A stretch of DNA of 64,000 bases from Prochloraceae cyanobacterium PL24a_bin.78 (GTDB taxonomy: Bacteria > Cyanobacteriota > Cyanobacteriia > Cyanobacteriales > JANQIW01), in the NCBI GenBank assembly GCA_028281945.1, contig JANQIW010000027.1:1-64000 (forward strand), written 5' to 3'. The translations under genes and the position numbers were made by a program. Below the pieces are notes generated by a model that was not told the origin of the DNA, searched no databases, and saw only the letters and a program-made list of their open reading frames with translations. Positions 8,615 to 17,851 of this stretch are shown here, in pieces; within the stretch, counting starts at the first letter, position 1, and each line of letters starts with the position of its first letter.

Positions 8615-8992
8615 TTGATTTTTATTTTATCAATAGCTATGAATATTTTTAATATCCCTTTAGTACTAGCAAATGGTCTTGAAATGGAATCTTTGCTATA
8701 TAATTTTAAGGATAATACTATCTTAGCTATTACTCCTATAGAAGATAAAAATAATAAAACATCTGGTAATGAATTTCAAATTTGTGTCAAAAATTATAAA
8801 CAAAAAGGATATTCTCTTAATATTGGGATATCGAGATGTCAATATTTAAGATGGAATACAGAAAAAAAAGAAATTTATACTGACAATAATGAAGATGAAA
8901 ATGAAAGTGATTTTGATTTTTGTCTTCAAGAATATCAAAAAGAAGGATATTCTCGTCATATTGCCCTAGCTAGATGTGAATATTTACGTTAA
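8615..8992 (+). CDS. Small secreted protein with two Cys-containing repeats; apparent frameshift at its start
   Basis: The readable frame gives 125 residues from TTG 8615. It has two copies of a 26-residue unit (about 52-77 and 100-125) of the form C-x4-Y-x3-GYS-x3-I-x3-RC-x-YLR; each contains two Cys. The true start seems to be ATG 8589: one extra base in the A9 or T6 run just after it would join ATG to this frame and give a proper signal peptide beginning MKKKTFLIILIF. As printed, ATG 8589 meets a stop after six codons. This may be a sequencing error, a real mutation, or transcript slippage. Family not recognised. The gene overlaps nothing but ends four bases before the convergent coiled-coil gene. 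Confidence 0.6.
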   Translation: MIFILSIAMNIFNIPLVLANGLEMESLLYNFKDNTILAITPIEDKNNKTSGNEFQICVKNYKQKGYSLNIGISRCQYLRWNTEKKEIYTDNNEDENESDFDFCLQEYQKEGYSRHIALARCEYLR

Positions 8993-8996
8993 TTAT

Positions 8997-9350
8997 TTAA
9001 CTAGTACAAGATTTTAATAACCAACCAAGAATTATTCCTAAACCACCAAATCTAACAGCTTGCCAAAAAGGTTCACTAAAACTACTCCAATTCAACAAAC
9101 GACTTTCTAAATCAGTCTCAACATTTTCCAATTCTGTTTGAATTTGATTTAACTGAGTTTTAATGGAATCGCCATTTTTTTGCTCTTTAAGCTCTTTTGC
9201 TTGTTCAACCAATTCATCACGTCGTTTTTGAGCTTGTTTAATTTGCTCATAACGCTCTTTAAGCTGGGCGAGATTGCTTTCTACAGTAGCAATAGCTTGA
9301 TCAAGTTCGGCATTTTCGCCATTTAATGGGGGGGTTTCTTCGGGAGACAT
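8997..9350 (-). CDS. Tail-anchored coiled-coil protein
   Basis: A 117-residue protein: residues 12-80 form an almost unbroken coiled coil rich in Glu, Lys and Gln, and the last 20 residues (FGGLGIILGWLLKSC) form a single membrane helix, so the protein is probably tail-anchored with the coil in the cytoplasm. No enzyme motif is visible. I do not recognise a named family. It starts 50 bases from, and divergent to, the small gene at 9401, and may share a promoter region with it. Confidence 0.72.
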   Translation of the reverse strand: MSPEETPPLNGENAELDQAIATVESNLAQLKERYEQIKQAQKRRDELVEQAKELKEQKNGDSIKTQLNQIQTELENVETDLESRLLNWSSFSEPFWQAVRFGGLGIILGWLLKSCTS

Positions 9351-9400
9351 TGTCTATAATTAACTTAAGATAAAGAATATATATCCCTATAGCTTAACTT

Positions 9401-9682
9401 ATGTTGTCATCTACTCAAGCATCAACTCCATTATCTCAATCAGAAGCTCTAGCAGAAATTAGCACCTTAGAACTAGCTCAGGCTTTAGCACAACGTTTAA
9501 GCATCGATCCTAAAGATTGGCATAGCTACAAAAGCGATCGCAATGCACACGCTGCACAACAGGCTGCTGCTGCTTTAGTTTTCCTGCTCAAAGACCAACC
9601 CAAGGAAGCTTTACCAAGATTTAACCAAGCTGTAGGCTGGCTTGATCGTTCAGTCAAAATGCCACCTTGTCAGGGTCATTAA
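9401..9682 (+). CDS. Small conserved-looking cyanobacterial protein (possibly DUF6439)
   Basis: A 93-residue, mostly helical, soluble protein with no signal peptide or membrane helix. Its central part (LAQRLSIDPKDWHSYKSDRN then an Ala-rich helix and LFLLKDQ-like helix) recalls the small cyanobacterial family I know as DUF6439; the match is from memory and uncertain. One full HIP1 octamer (9534-9541) lies within it. The base composition, better than its surroundings in G+C, supports real coding. It runs convergent to the anti-sigma-type gene. Confidence 0.7.
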   Translation: MLSSTQASTPLSQSEALAEISTLELAQALAQRLSIDPKDWHSYKSDRNAHAAQQAAAALVFLLKDQPKEALPRFNQAVGWLDRSVKMPPCQGH

Positions 9683-9747
9683 TGGATAAAAACCAATAAA
9701 TCAAATGGCTCAAGTATTTTAATTAAGTATTTTAAAGTTTAGGTAAA

Positions 9748-10206
9748 TCAATCAATGGAACAGAATAGGGGTTCAGGTTTTTTAGTTTTCTTTAACTGCT
9801 TAAAAAGCTTGACCTGAGTTCCTTCTGGATTCCAGTTAACGCGATCAAAGATTTGATGGAGAAGACATAAACCTCTACCGTGTTCTGCTTCATCAGGTGG
9901 TAATTCTGTAAGATTGAGAGTATCCTTACATTGATAACCAAAACCGGTGCCTTGATCGGAAATTACCCAACAGAACTCCTCTTTAGTTGCAGAGAATTGA
10001 ACCACAACTCTTTTGGTAGGATCCAACTTATTACCATGTTTAGCAGCATTTACTAATGCTTCTTGTAAACCTAGTCTTATCTCTACTTGCAATTCTTCTG
10101 GAATTTTTGCCATGAGCAAATCCAAAACTGGATGTAGATAGAGGGTAGAAGCGAAACTCATGGTACTCCAGTTCATTTTTTTCAGAGGTAGTGAAATAGC
10201 GATCAA
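9748..10206 (-). CDS. Anti-sigma regulatory factor-type ATPase (HATPase_c, RsbW-like)
   Basis: A 152-residue single-domain GHKL ATPase. Visible motifs are the N-box EALVNAAKHGN (49-59), G1 DQGTGFG (84-90) and G2 HGRGLCLL (109-116). Proteins of this type (RsbW/SpoIIAB-like) bind or phosphorylate an anti-sigma antagonist in partner-switching control. No antagonist or sigma gene is in the window. The start is TTG 10206: GGAGG (10215-10219, plus-strand CCTCC) lies eight bases ahead of it, whereas the internal ATG 30 bases downstream has no such site. Confidence 0.82.
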   Translation of the reverse strand: MIAISLPLKKMNWSTMSFASTLYLHPVLDLLMAKIPEELQVEIRLGLQEALVNAAKHGNKLDPTKRVVVQFSATKEEFCWVISDQGTGFGYQCKDTLNLTELPPDEAEHGRGLCLLHQIFDRVNWNPEGTQVKLFKQLKKTKKPEPLFCSID

Positions 10207-10497
10207 TCTCTATTCCTCCGTATGTTATAATAGTGGACTAATTTTTTCTTAGATTAGGATGTACAGCTTTTTATCTGTATTGGGAAATTTTTAATTATCT
10301 TATAGATTGTATTTTTTTTAATAGTTTTCAGACAATTTCAAGCATAGTTATTACGTTGAATTTTCCTCATTAGTTTTTTTAACTTTGTTACTTTAATCAA
10401 AGGTTTTTTGTTTGATAAATTGTCTAGATTCATTTTCTTAGTTTACTCCTAATTTAGACAATTTAAGCCTTGTTTACTTATTTGTCATAATAGTTAA

Positions 10498-10573
10498 CTA
10501 CTTAAATTTTACTTTTCCTGATTAATATTAAAAAGCAAAATTTCACCTCTCAGTTTTTATTTGAGAGTTTTTT
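10498..10573 (+). ncRNA. Candidate small RNA of about 76 bases
   Basis: An extended -10 element (TG at 10483-10484, one base, CATAAT at 10486-10491) is followed 56 bases later by a clean rho-independent terminator, with no open frame between. The expected transcript would start near 10498, have an unstructured AU-rich 5' part and end in the hairpin. It lacks the unpaired motif of Yfr1 and the repeats of Yfr2-type RNAs, so it is not one of the well-known cyanobacterial RNAs. The -35 region is poor. Start is inferred, end is seen. Confidence 0.35.
10547..10573 (+). terminator. Orphan rho-independent terminator
   Basis: CTCTCA (10547-10552), a 9-base loop and TGAGAG (10562-10567) followed by TTTTTT. 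On the opposite strand the hairpin is followed by GTGAAA, so it works only for plus-strand transcripts. No plus-strand gene lies within 860 bases upstream. Confidence 0.75.
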
Positions 10574-10696
10574 ACCAGCTGTATTTAGCTAAATTTTAAT
10601 TAGTTTGTTTACTACATAAGTAGCCTTTACTATAGTTGTTTGGAAATCAAACTTCTACTAGTATTAGATTAACATAATTTTTTGAAAAATGTTAAC

Positions 10697-12085
10697 TTAA
10701 TTTGTGATTAATTCTAAATAAGCAATAATTTCAATATGGGCTGTTTGAGGAAATAAATCAACTGGTTGTACTAATTGTAATCTATAGTTGTTCTTATTAC
10801 AAAGTAATTTCAGATCTCTGGCTAAAGTGGAAATTTGACAACTAATATAGACAATTTTTAAGGGTTGAATTTTAAGCAATGTATCAATTACAGAAGTAGC
10901 ACATCCTTTTCGAGGGGGATCGAGTAAAACTAAATCTGGTTTATGCTGTAATTGAGGTAAAGTATTTTCTACAGATCCTGCCATAAAAGTAACATTATGA
11001 ATCTGATTAATTTGGGCATTCAGTCGAGCTTGGATTACAGATGCTTCTTGTATTTCAATCCCAACAGCTTCTTTTACTTGTTGAGCTAAAGGCAGAGTAA
11101 AAGTTCCAATACCACAATAAGCATCAACTAAAAACTCGTCACCTTTTAGATTTAATTGTTCCATCATCACTTTTAATAAAAGTTCGGCAGCTTCTGTATT
11201 GACTTGGAAAAAAGTATCAGGAAGTAATCTTAATTCCAAACCGGCGAAGTTTTCTTTTAAATAATTTCTTCCGGCAATAGTTTGGGTTTGAGAACCAAAA
11301 ATTACATTTGTAGAGTGAGGATTATAGTTAAGGTTGACTCCTACTAACTCTGAATAACGATCCATCCATAATTGAGCAAGTTCTTGAATTTTGGGTAGAT
11401 TCCAATCTGTTGAGACTAAAGTTAATAAAATTTCTCCCGTATGTCTCCCAATCCGGAATGATAGATGTCTAAGTTGCCCTTGATGTGTTTTTTCATTATA
11501 GATGGATAAACCAAATTTTTGGAGATCTTGTTTTACCGATGCTAATAAAGGATTTAAACGATGATCTTGTACTGGACATTGATTAAGATTGACGATTTGA
11601 TGAGTATTTAAACGATAATAACCTGCTTGAATCTGACCTGTAGGAGAATATCCCAGAGGATAAGTAGCTTTATTGCGATAATCGAGAGTATTTTTATTAG
11701 TAAGAGTACTTTTTATCTCAATTTGATGGAAATTTCCAATACGTTTTAAGGTTTCAACCACTATATTATGTTTAACTATGGCTTGATACTCATCTGATAT
11801 ATGTTGCCATTGACAACCTCCACATTTATCAGCCACAATACAGCGAGGGCGAATCCGGTGAGGAGATGCAGAAAGTAATGTTTCTAGTTTCCCATAAGCA
11901 TATTTAGGTTTAACACGAATTAAACGTACTAAAACTCGATCGCCAGTTACGGTATTGGAGACAAAAACGACACGAGATTGCCAACGCCCAACTCCATCAC
12001 CACTATTAGATAAATCACTAATTTCAAGTTCGATTAAGTTTCCTTGCTGCCATTTATTAGATGTAGATTGATTTTCTTCTAACAT
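10697..12085 (-). CDS. rlmD: 23S rRNA (uracil-C5)-methyltransferase, RlmD/RumA type
   Basis: A 462-residue SAM-dependent RNA methyltransferase that makes 5-methyluridine in 23S rRNA. An N-terminal TRAM domain (about 10-72) is followed by the four Cys of a [4Fe-4S] cluster: C82, C88, C91 (KCGGCQWQH) and C169 (NQCP). The Rossmann methyltransferase domain has DAYCGIGTFTLPLA, LLDPPRKG and the catalytic Cys at 416 (YISCQISTLARD), with the general-base Glu/His region DLFPQTAHIE near the end. All key residues are present. The exact target (U747 or U1939 by E. coli number) cannot be settled by eye. It follows the GGDEF/EAL gene by 114 bases on the same strand. Confidence 0.92.
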   Translation of the reverse strand: MLEENQSTSNKWQQGNLIELEISDLSNSGDGVGRWQSRVVFVSNTVTGDRVLVRLIRVKPKYAYGKLETLLSASPHRIRPRCIVADKCGGCQWQHISDEYQAIVKHNIVVETLKRIGNFHQIEIKSTLTNKNTLDYRNKATYPLGYSPTGQIQAGYYRLNTHQIVNLNQCPVQDHRLNPLLASVKQDLQKFGLSIYNEKTHQGQLRHLSFRIGRHTGEILLTLVSTDWNLPKIQELAQLWMDRYSELVGVNLNYNPHSTNVIFGSQTQTIAGRNYLKENFAGLELRLLPDTFFQVNTEAAELLLKVMMEQLNLKGDEFLVDAYCGIGTFTLPLAQQVKEAVGIEIQEASVIQARLNAQINQIHNVTFMAGSVENTLPQLQHKPDLVLLDPPRKGCATSVIDTLLKIQPLKIVYISCQISTLARDLKLLCNKNNYRLQLVQPVDLFPQTAHIEIIAYLELITN

Positions 12086-12199
12086 TAATTACTATTTTTA
12101 TTTTATAAATTATTTATTTAAAATTTAAGTATTAAAAATTTTTCTATATTATCCTTTCTGAATGTTGCCTTATAGCTTATCTATCACCTTTAAATTAAT

Positions 12200-15100
12200 T
12201 TATATATAGTTATTCATTTTATTTCTACCGTATTTTACAATAAAATCTTCTGCTAAACTGGTCTTTAAAGGTTTAGCAAATAAATAACCTTGTCCCATTT
12301 CACAAAGCATATCTTTGAGTACCGCTAATTCTTCATAACTTTCAATACCTTCTGCAATACAATCCATTTTAAGATTATGAGCCAAATTAACGATAGTACG
12401 AATAATTTCAATATGTTCATGACCTTTACAAATTCTACTAACAAAAGAGCGATCGATCTTCAAAGTATTGATGGGGAAATTATGTAAATAGCTTAAAGAG
12501 GAATAACCAGTGCCGAAGTCATCCAAAGATAATTTAATCTTACGCTCTTGAATTTGAGTCAAAATCTTCTTAGCAGTAGCAAAATTTTCCATTAACATAG
12601 TTTCTGTAATTTCTAATTTAAGCCATTGTGGATCTAAATTTGTGGCTGTCAAAATGTTATCAATTTTTTCGATTAAATTACCTTCTTTAAGTTGTCTGCT
12701 AGAAAGATTAACAGAAATAGTTAAAGGAGTATGGGGAAATTTTCCTTGCCAAGTAATCAATTGTTGACAAGCTTCTTGAATAACCCATTCCCCAATGGGA
12801 ATAATTAAACCTGTTTCTTCTGCTAGTGGAATAAAATTCCCTGGAGAAATAAAACCTGAAGTGGGATGAATCCAACGAATTAAACCTTCAAAACCTACAA
12901 GTTGATTAGTTTTCAAACAAATGATTGGCTGATAAAGTAATTGGAATTCTTCTCTTTCAATTGCTTGGCGCAAATCTTTTTCTAATTGCAAACGTCTTAA
13001 TAAAAGATCGTGCATTTTTTTATCAAAAATTTTATATCTTCCTTTACCAGCTGATTTAGCTTTATACATAGTAAGATCGGCATCACGAATAATATCTTCA
13101 CTGTTATCGTAGCCGATGGAACTTAAAGCTATTCCTATACTGGCAGAAGTATAAACTTGATAATTATCTAAGTTAATTGGTTTATTCAATTTTTGGATAA
13201 TTTTTTGGGCGATAGTAATGGCATCGGAAGGAGATTTAAGATTATCTAAAAGAATAGTAAATTCATCTCCTCCCATTCTAGCAATAGAATCTTTAGAGCT
13301 TACTATCTCCTCTAATTCTCTAGCAATTGCCTTAAGTAATTTATCTCCCACTCCATGGCCTACACTATCATTGATTATTTTAAAATTATCTAGATCGATA
13401 AATAAGACTGCAAATAAGTAATTTGAATTGTCTTGACAGCGTTTAATAGCTTGATTTAAACGATCCATAAATAATAGTCGATTAGGTAATCCTGTTAAGG
13501 TATCGTGGAGGGTATCATAACGTAGCTGACTTTCCATTTGTTTGCGTTTGGAAATATCAACAATTTGTTTGAAAATATGAATTGGTTGGCCGAGATGATC
13601 TCGCCAAACTGAGGCTTGAAGAATAGTATAGACAACTTTACCATCTTTAGCAATGTAGCGTTTTTCCATGGTAAAGTGTTCTGATTCTCCTGTTAATAAT
13701 TTTTGTTTATTGATTAAAGTTGTTTGACAATCTTCATAATGAGTAAGTTGAGATGGATTTAATTTCATTAGTTCTTCTTCTGTATACCCTAAAGCATTAC
13801 AAAATGCTTGGTTTACTCTTGAGATACTTCCATCTTTATTAGTTATTACCATGCCAATAGGTGCTAATTCAAAGGTTACTCTAAATTGTTCTTCACTTTT
13901 TATTAATGCTTGTTCTGCTTTTTTATGCTTAGTTATATCTGTAATAATACCATCTATCCTAATAGGTTCTTTTTTTTCATTATAAATAATTCTAGATCTA
14001 TCCCTGATCCAGCGTTCTTCTCCATCTGGTCGTAAGATTCTATATTCGATATCTTTGGTTTCATGATTAGGATGAAAAGCTTTTTTTGACAATAAGATAG
14101 AAAATTTTTCTACTTTGGCTCGATCGTCAGGATGAACTACTTCTTTCAAGAGTTGTGAATTTTGATAAAATTCTGCCATTGAGCGTCCATAAACTTTTTC
14201 TATAGCAGGATTAACATAAACTAATTGATTATTTTCTGGGCTAGCAGACCAAATGACATCTTCCAAGGAGGATAAAATACTATCTAGACGTTCTTGAGAT
14301 TCTCTCAATCTTAATTCTGCTTGCTCTCTTTCCATTTCAATCTCATTAGCAGCAATATACTTACCAAGAGTTTGAGCCATTAATTCTACTATTTCTCGCT
14401 CATAGGGTTGAAAAGTACTACGATAATCTGTTGATTCAAAACTTAATATCCCATAAATTTTATGATTTACCCAGATAGGAGTAGCTATGTTTATGGTTAA
14501 ATTTAATTCATATTGACAACTTTCTAGAGTTGTTTTAGTTCTAATTAATGAAGCTATTGCTTGATCTATTGGTAATTCTCGATTAGTGATATAACATTCT
14601 CCTTCGCAAATGGTTTTGAGAATTATAATTTTTTCTCCTATGATTTCGTATATTTTTCCAGCTTTTGCTCCCAGCATCTCACATCCTGCTCGAATTAGAT
14701 CTGTTTGCAGTTCTTCTATATTATGATAATTTTTAGTATTAATTCTATGAAGATGTTTTAAATTATTGCTAAAAGCTGTTAAAGTATTAGATTTAGAAAT
14801 TAATTCTAATTCCATTCTTTTACGATTTGTTATATCTTCTAGATGAAGCATTACTAAATTTGGGGGTAAAAACACATAATTTACAGACCAATATTGAATA
14901 TTATCTTGATGAACTTGTAATTTTATTTCTTTTTTGATGGTAATTTTTTCTTGATAACATTTTTCTAAATCTCTTTGTATTTCTGGTAATTGAGAATAGA
15001 TTTGTTTTGATGTTTTGCCTAATAATTCTTCTGTTAAATAATCATTTCTTTCTATAGTTGAAATGGCTGCATCATTATAATCGATGAGGATAAAATTATC

Positions 15101-16999
15101 TTTTTGTCGTTGCCAAGTATAAGTAGGAATTGGTATTCCTTTGTATTGTCTTCTAAAACGCTCTTCACTTTGCTTAAGAGCTTCTTCCATCTGTTTTTGA
15201 GCAGTGATATCCCGAATTACTGCTATAAAATATTGAAGTTGTTCTTGGGAATCTCTCACTAGAGATACATTTACATCTCCCCAAACAATACTACCATTTT
15301 TCTTGAAAAATTTCTTTTCTAAATAAACTGTATTGATTTTCTTCTCTAAAAGAAGATTTACTTGTCTTTCATATTCTAATTCTGTATCTGGATGTACAAT
15401 ATCTTTACAACCTAATTCTAACATTTCTTCGTAAGAATAACCTAGAAAATCAGCTGCTTTTTGATTTAATTCAATAAATTTTCTCTCTTTAGAAACTTGA
15501 ATTATGCCTACTGCTGCTTGCTCGAAGATACTACGAAAACGTTCTTCACTTTCTCTCAAGGCTTCCATAATCTCTTTGGTTTTACTGATATTTCTTGCGA
15601 AAGCACAATTATATTCTTGTCCATTAAATTCTATGTAATTAACATTTATTTCTACAGGATATATTTTTCCAGATGCTGAAATATGTTCCTTGACAAAGGA
15701 AAAATGACGATATTTTTTGATTTCTTCCCAATGTCCATTCCATTCTTCTTTAAGATAATCTACAGTTATATCCCAGACATACATGGTTAATAGTTGGGAT
15801 TTACTATATTCTAATGCTTCACAAGCAGTATCGTTTACATATACAAACTTGCCATCTGAGCCGATCCAGAACACACATTCTTGGGAATGATTAATAGAGA
15901 AGCGAGTCAATTCTAATTCTTCTTGGGCTTTTTTCGCTTCGGTCATATCTTTTTGGACACCAATGAAATGAATAAGTCTTCCTCTATGATTAAATACTGG
16001 ACAAATATTTACTTGATTCCAGAATAAAGTTCCATCTTTGCGATAATTACGAATTACGGTAGTAGATTCTATTCCTTCTTCTAAGCTTTTTCTAATAATC
16101 TCAATTCCTTCTTGATTTTTATCTCCTTTTTGAAGAAAGCTACAATTCTTTCCTATTGCCTCTTCTTGAGTAAAACCTGTTAATTTTTCAAAGCCAGAAT
16201 TAACATAAATAATGGGATTTTTAGGATTCAGGGCATCTGTAATAATAATTCCATTACTTGTGGCATTTATGGCTCTTTCTAAGAGGTATAATTTTTCTTC
16301 TTCTTGATGACGATGGATGGCTGCACTAATAATTTGACTTAGTGTTGAAACAAATTCAATCTCTTCTTGAGAAAATTCTCTTGGAGTGGTGCTATAAATT
16401 GCTAAAATCCCCCAAGGAGTTTCTTTTCCAGGAATCACTGTACTAATTCCACTAACTATATTATGCTCTTGTAACCATGAGGAAGGTTGAAATCTTGTTT
16501 CTTTGGTTAAATCTTGAATAATTAATGGTTGGTTATTCTCTAAGGTATAAGTCGCTTCGTTGTTGATGGTTTCTATTTGGCTATTTCCAATTAATTCTTT
16601 TTGCCAACCCATTCCTGCTTGTAGGAGAAATTTATCCTGATTTGGTAATTTTTTTAAAACTTGAGAAAATTCGAGATTAAGGGTTTGACAAAGGGTTTGA
16701 ATTACTTCATCAATTAGTATTTCTATATTGACGTTTATTATTGCTTTTTGAGACAAATTTGCTATTAAAGAATATTGATTGATTCTTTGATTTAATTGTC
16801 TTTGAGAATCTTGACATTGTTGATATTGCTTTTCTAATTCTATTTTGCTTTGTTGTAATTGGTTAGTTTTTTCTTTTAATAATTTTTCTAATCTTTTTTT
16901 CGATTCTATTAATTGAAACCATGCTATAGCTATTAATACAAAAAAGCTTACTCCAGTAAATATTAAAGTGAAAATATTAAAACCTATATTTATGAACAT
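12200..16999 (-). CDS. Multi-sensor GGDEF/EAL cyclic-di-GMP protein
   Basis: A 1,599-residue signalling protein. Order: an N-terminal membrane helix (about 8-27) and coiled coil (30-70), GAF (about 80-235), PAS repeats with PAC segments (about 240-355, 360-475, 485-605, 610-725), a second GAF (about 755-895), two more PAS (about 905-1035, 1040-1160), GGDEF (about 1170-1330) and EAL (about 1345-1590). The cyclase signature GGDEF is intact (RMGGDEFTI). The phosphodiesterase domain keeps its metal and substrate residues (SVNLSSRQL, LEITETML, DDFGTGYS, KIDRSFV, AEGIES, QGYLFAKP), but the signature motif reads EGLIRW instead of EAL-x-R. Both synthesis and breakdown of c-di-GMP are possible. Hardly any flavin- or bilin-binding Cys is evident, so the signal is unknown. 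Confidence 0.92.
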   Translation of the reverse strand: MFINIGFNIFTLIFTGVSFFVLIAIAWFQLIESKKRLEKLLKEKTNQLQQSKIELEKQYQQCQDSQRQLNQRINQYSLIANLSQKAIINVNIEILIDEVIQTLCQTLNLEFSQVLKKLPNQDKFLLQAGMGWQKELIGNSQIETINNEATYTLENNQPLIIQDLTKETRFQPSSWLQEHNIVSGISTVIPGKETPWGILAIYSTTPREFSQEEIEFVSTLSQIISAAIHRHQEEEKLYLLERAINATSNGIIITDALNPKNPIIYVNSGFEKLTGFTQEEAIGKNCSFLQKGDKNQEGIEIIRKSLEEGIESTTVIRNYRKDGTLFWNQVNICPVFNHRGRLIHFIGVQKDMTEAKKAQEELELTRFSINHSQECVFWIGSDGKFVYVNDTACEALEYSKSQLLTMYVWDITVDYLKEEWNGHWEEIKKYRHFSFVKEHISASGKIYPVEINVNYIEFNGQEYNCAFARNISKTKEIMEALRESEERFRSIFEQAAVGIIQVSKERKFIELNQKAADFLGYSYEEMLELGCKDIVHPDTELEYERQVNLLLEKKINTVYLEKKFFKKNGSIVWGDVNVSLVRDSQEQLQYFIAVIRDITAQKQMEEALKQSEERFRRQYKGIPIPTYTWQRQKDNFILIDYNDAAISTIERNDYLTEELLGKTSKQIYSQLPEIQRDLEKCYQEKITIKKEIKLQVHQDNIQYWSVNYVFLPPNLVMLHLEDITNRKRMELELISKSNTLTAFSNNLKHLHRINTKNYHNIEELQTDLIRAGCEMLGAKAGKIYEIIGEKIIILKTICEGECYITNRELPIDQAIASLIRTKTTLESCQYELNLTINIATPIWVNHKIYGILSFESTDYRSTFQPYEREIVELMAQTLGKYIAANEIEMEREQAELRLRESQERLDSILSSLEDVIWSASPENNQLVYVNPAIEKVYGRSMAEFYQNSQLLKEVVHPDDRAKVEKFSILLSKKAFHPNHETKDIEYRILRPDGEERWIRDRSRIIYNEKKEPIRIDGIITDITKHKKAEQALIKSEEQFRVTFELAPIGMVITNKDGSISRVNQAFCNALGYTEEELMKLNPSQLTHYEDCQTTLINKQKLLTGESEHFTMEKRYIAKDGKVVYTILQASVWRDHLGQPIHIFKQIVDISKRKQMESQLRYDTLHDTLTGLPNRLLFMDRLNQAIKRCQDNSNYLFAVLFIDLDNFKIINDSVGHGVGDKLLKAIARELEEIVSSKDSIARMGGDEFTILLDNLKSPSDAITIAQKIIQKLNKPINLDNYQVYTSASIGIALSSIGYDNSEDIIRDADLTMYKAKSAGKGRYKIFDKKMHDLLLRRLQLEKDLRQAIEREEFQLLYQPIICLKTNQLVGFEGLIRWIHPTSGFISPGNFIPLAEETGLIIPIGEWVIQEACQQLITWQGKFPHTPLTISVNLSSRQLKEGNLIEKIDNILTATNLDPQWLKLEITETMLMENFATAKKILTQIQERKIKLSLDDFGTGYSSLSYLHNFPINTLKIDRSFVSRICKGHEHIEIIRTIVNLAHNLKMDCIAEGIESYEELAVLKDMLCEMGQGYLFAKPLKTSLAEDFIVKYGRNKMNNYI

Positions 17000-17467
17000 A
17001 ATTTTATTAAATATAGCTATTATTTAGCTTATTTTGATTTATTAAATATTTATTATAATTCAATCTAAACTAGCAGAATAATTCTTTTTTGATTAATTAT
17101 ATCTTATAGTTACTGATTATAGAAAGTATATTAAAACAAAAATTTTTAATTGATTTTCTAATTTTTAGGTTTTCTCTTAATAATAACATTTAATCATTTT
17201 TTTTTCAGAATTAGTATTACTATATACTTCAGTTTTGTTTAATAACGTTATGACGTATAATTTAAGTATAGTAAAGATTTCAGCATTTTGAAATTTAGTA
17301 TTCTATATAAGTAATAAAATATACTTATCTTTTTTTTCGTGGGTAATGTAAACTTTTATTAAAGATGTTGTTAATTAAATTTTGGCAACTTTTCTATTAT
17401 TTAAGAATAGCATTTTCAAAAATAAATTGTTAGGCTAATTTTAAAGATGTTCTAAATATTAAAACTC
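17000..17467. other. 468-base AT-rich spacer between divergent genes
   Basis: I see no gene, hairpin terminator or convincing repeat here. It should hold the promoters for the GGDEF/EAL gene (minus) and the DUF2358 gene (plus), but no -35/-10 pair stands out in this AT-rich sequence. Confidence 0.4.
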
Positions 17468-17851
17468 ATGGAAATTATCGAAATTATCAAACAAGACTAT
17501 CAGTATTTTCCCCTAAATCAAACTTATAGTATCTATGCTTCTGATATCTATTTTAAAGATCCACTTAATGAATTTAAAGGTATTGAAAGATATCAAAAAA
17601 TGATTGGTTTTATGGGTAATTGGTTTAAAAAGATTCAATTGGATCTTCATAATATTTACTTAGATGGAAAAACAATTCATACTAAATGGACTCTTAATTG
17701 GACTACTCCTTTACCTTGGAATCCTCGGATCAGTATTCCGGGTAGAAGTGAGTTGAAACTCAATGAGGATAATTTAATTGTCTCTCATGTTGATTATTGG
17801 GATTGCTCTGGTTTTGATGTGATTAAGCAGCATTTTGTTTTCAAAAGTTAA
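17468..17851 (+). CDS. DUF2358 domain protein (NTF2/SnoaL-like)
   Basis: A 127-residue soluble protein matching the DUF2358 family of cyanobacteria and plastids, which has an NTF2-like alpha/beta-barrel look. Supporting segments are IKQDYQYFPLNQTYSIYA, DIYFKDPLNEFKGI, and the beta strands IYLDGKTIHTKWTLNW and VSHVDYWDCS. The length is usual for the family. No catalytic role is established. It stands alone: 467 bases from the gene before it and 250 from the one after. Confidence 0.8.
   Translation: MEIIEIIKQDYQYFPLNQTYSIYASDIYFKDPLNEFKGIERYQKMIGFMGNWFKKIQLDLHNIYLDGKTIHTKWTLNWTTPLPWNPRISIPGRSELKLNEDNLIVSHVDYWDCSGFDVIKQHFVFKS

Larger units (their letters stand above)
10207..10696. other. 490-base intergenic region with orphan plus-strand terminator
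   Basis: No protein gene is seen here. It contains a plus-strand terminator (10547-10573) although the nearest plus-strand gene ends almost 900 bases upstream at 9682, and an extended -10 element at 10483-10491. This suggests an independent short transcript, described separately. A weak inverted repeat at 10669-10695 sits just past the rlmD stop, without a following T-run on the minus strand. Confidence 0.5.

Noticed and set aside
10207-10570. Yfr1 RNA
   Set aside because: The unpaired CU-rich core of Yfr1 is not present in the predicted transcript or its surroundings.
10669-10695. Terminator directly after rlmD
   Set aside because: The inverted repeat has a two-base bulge and no T-run following it on the minus strand.
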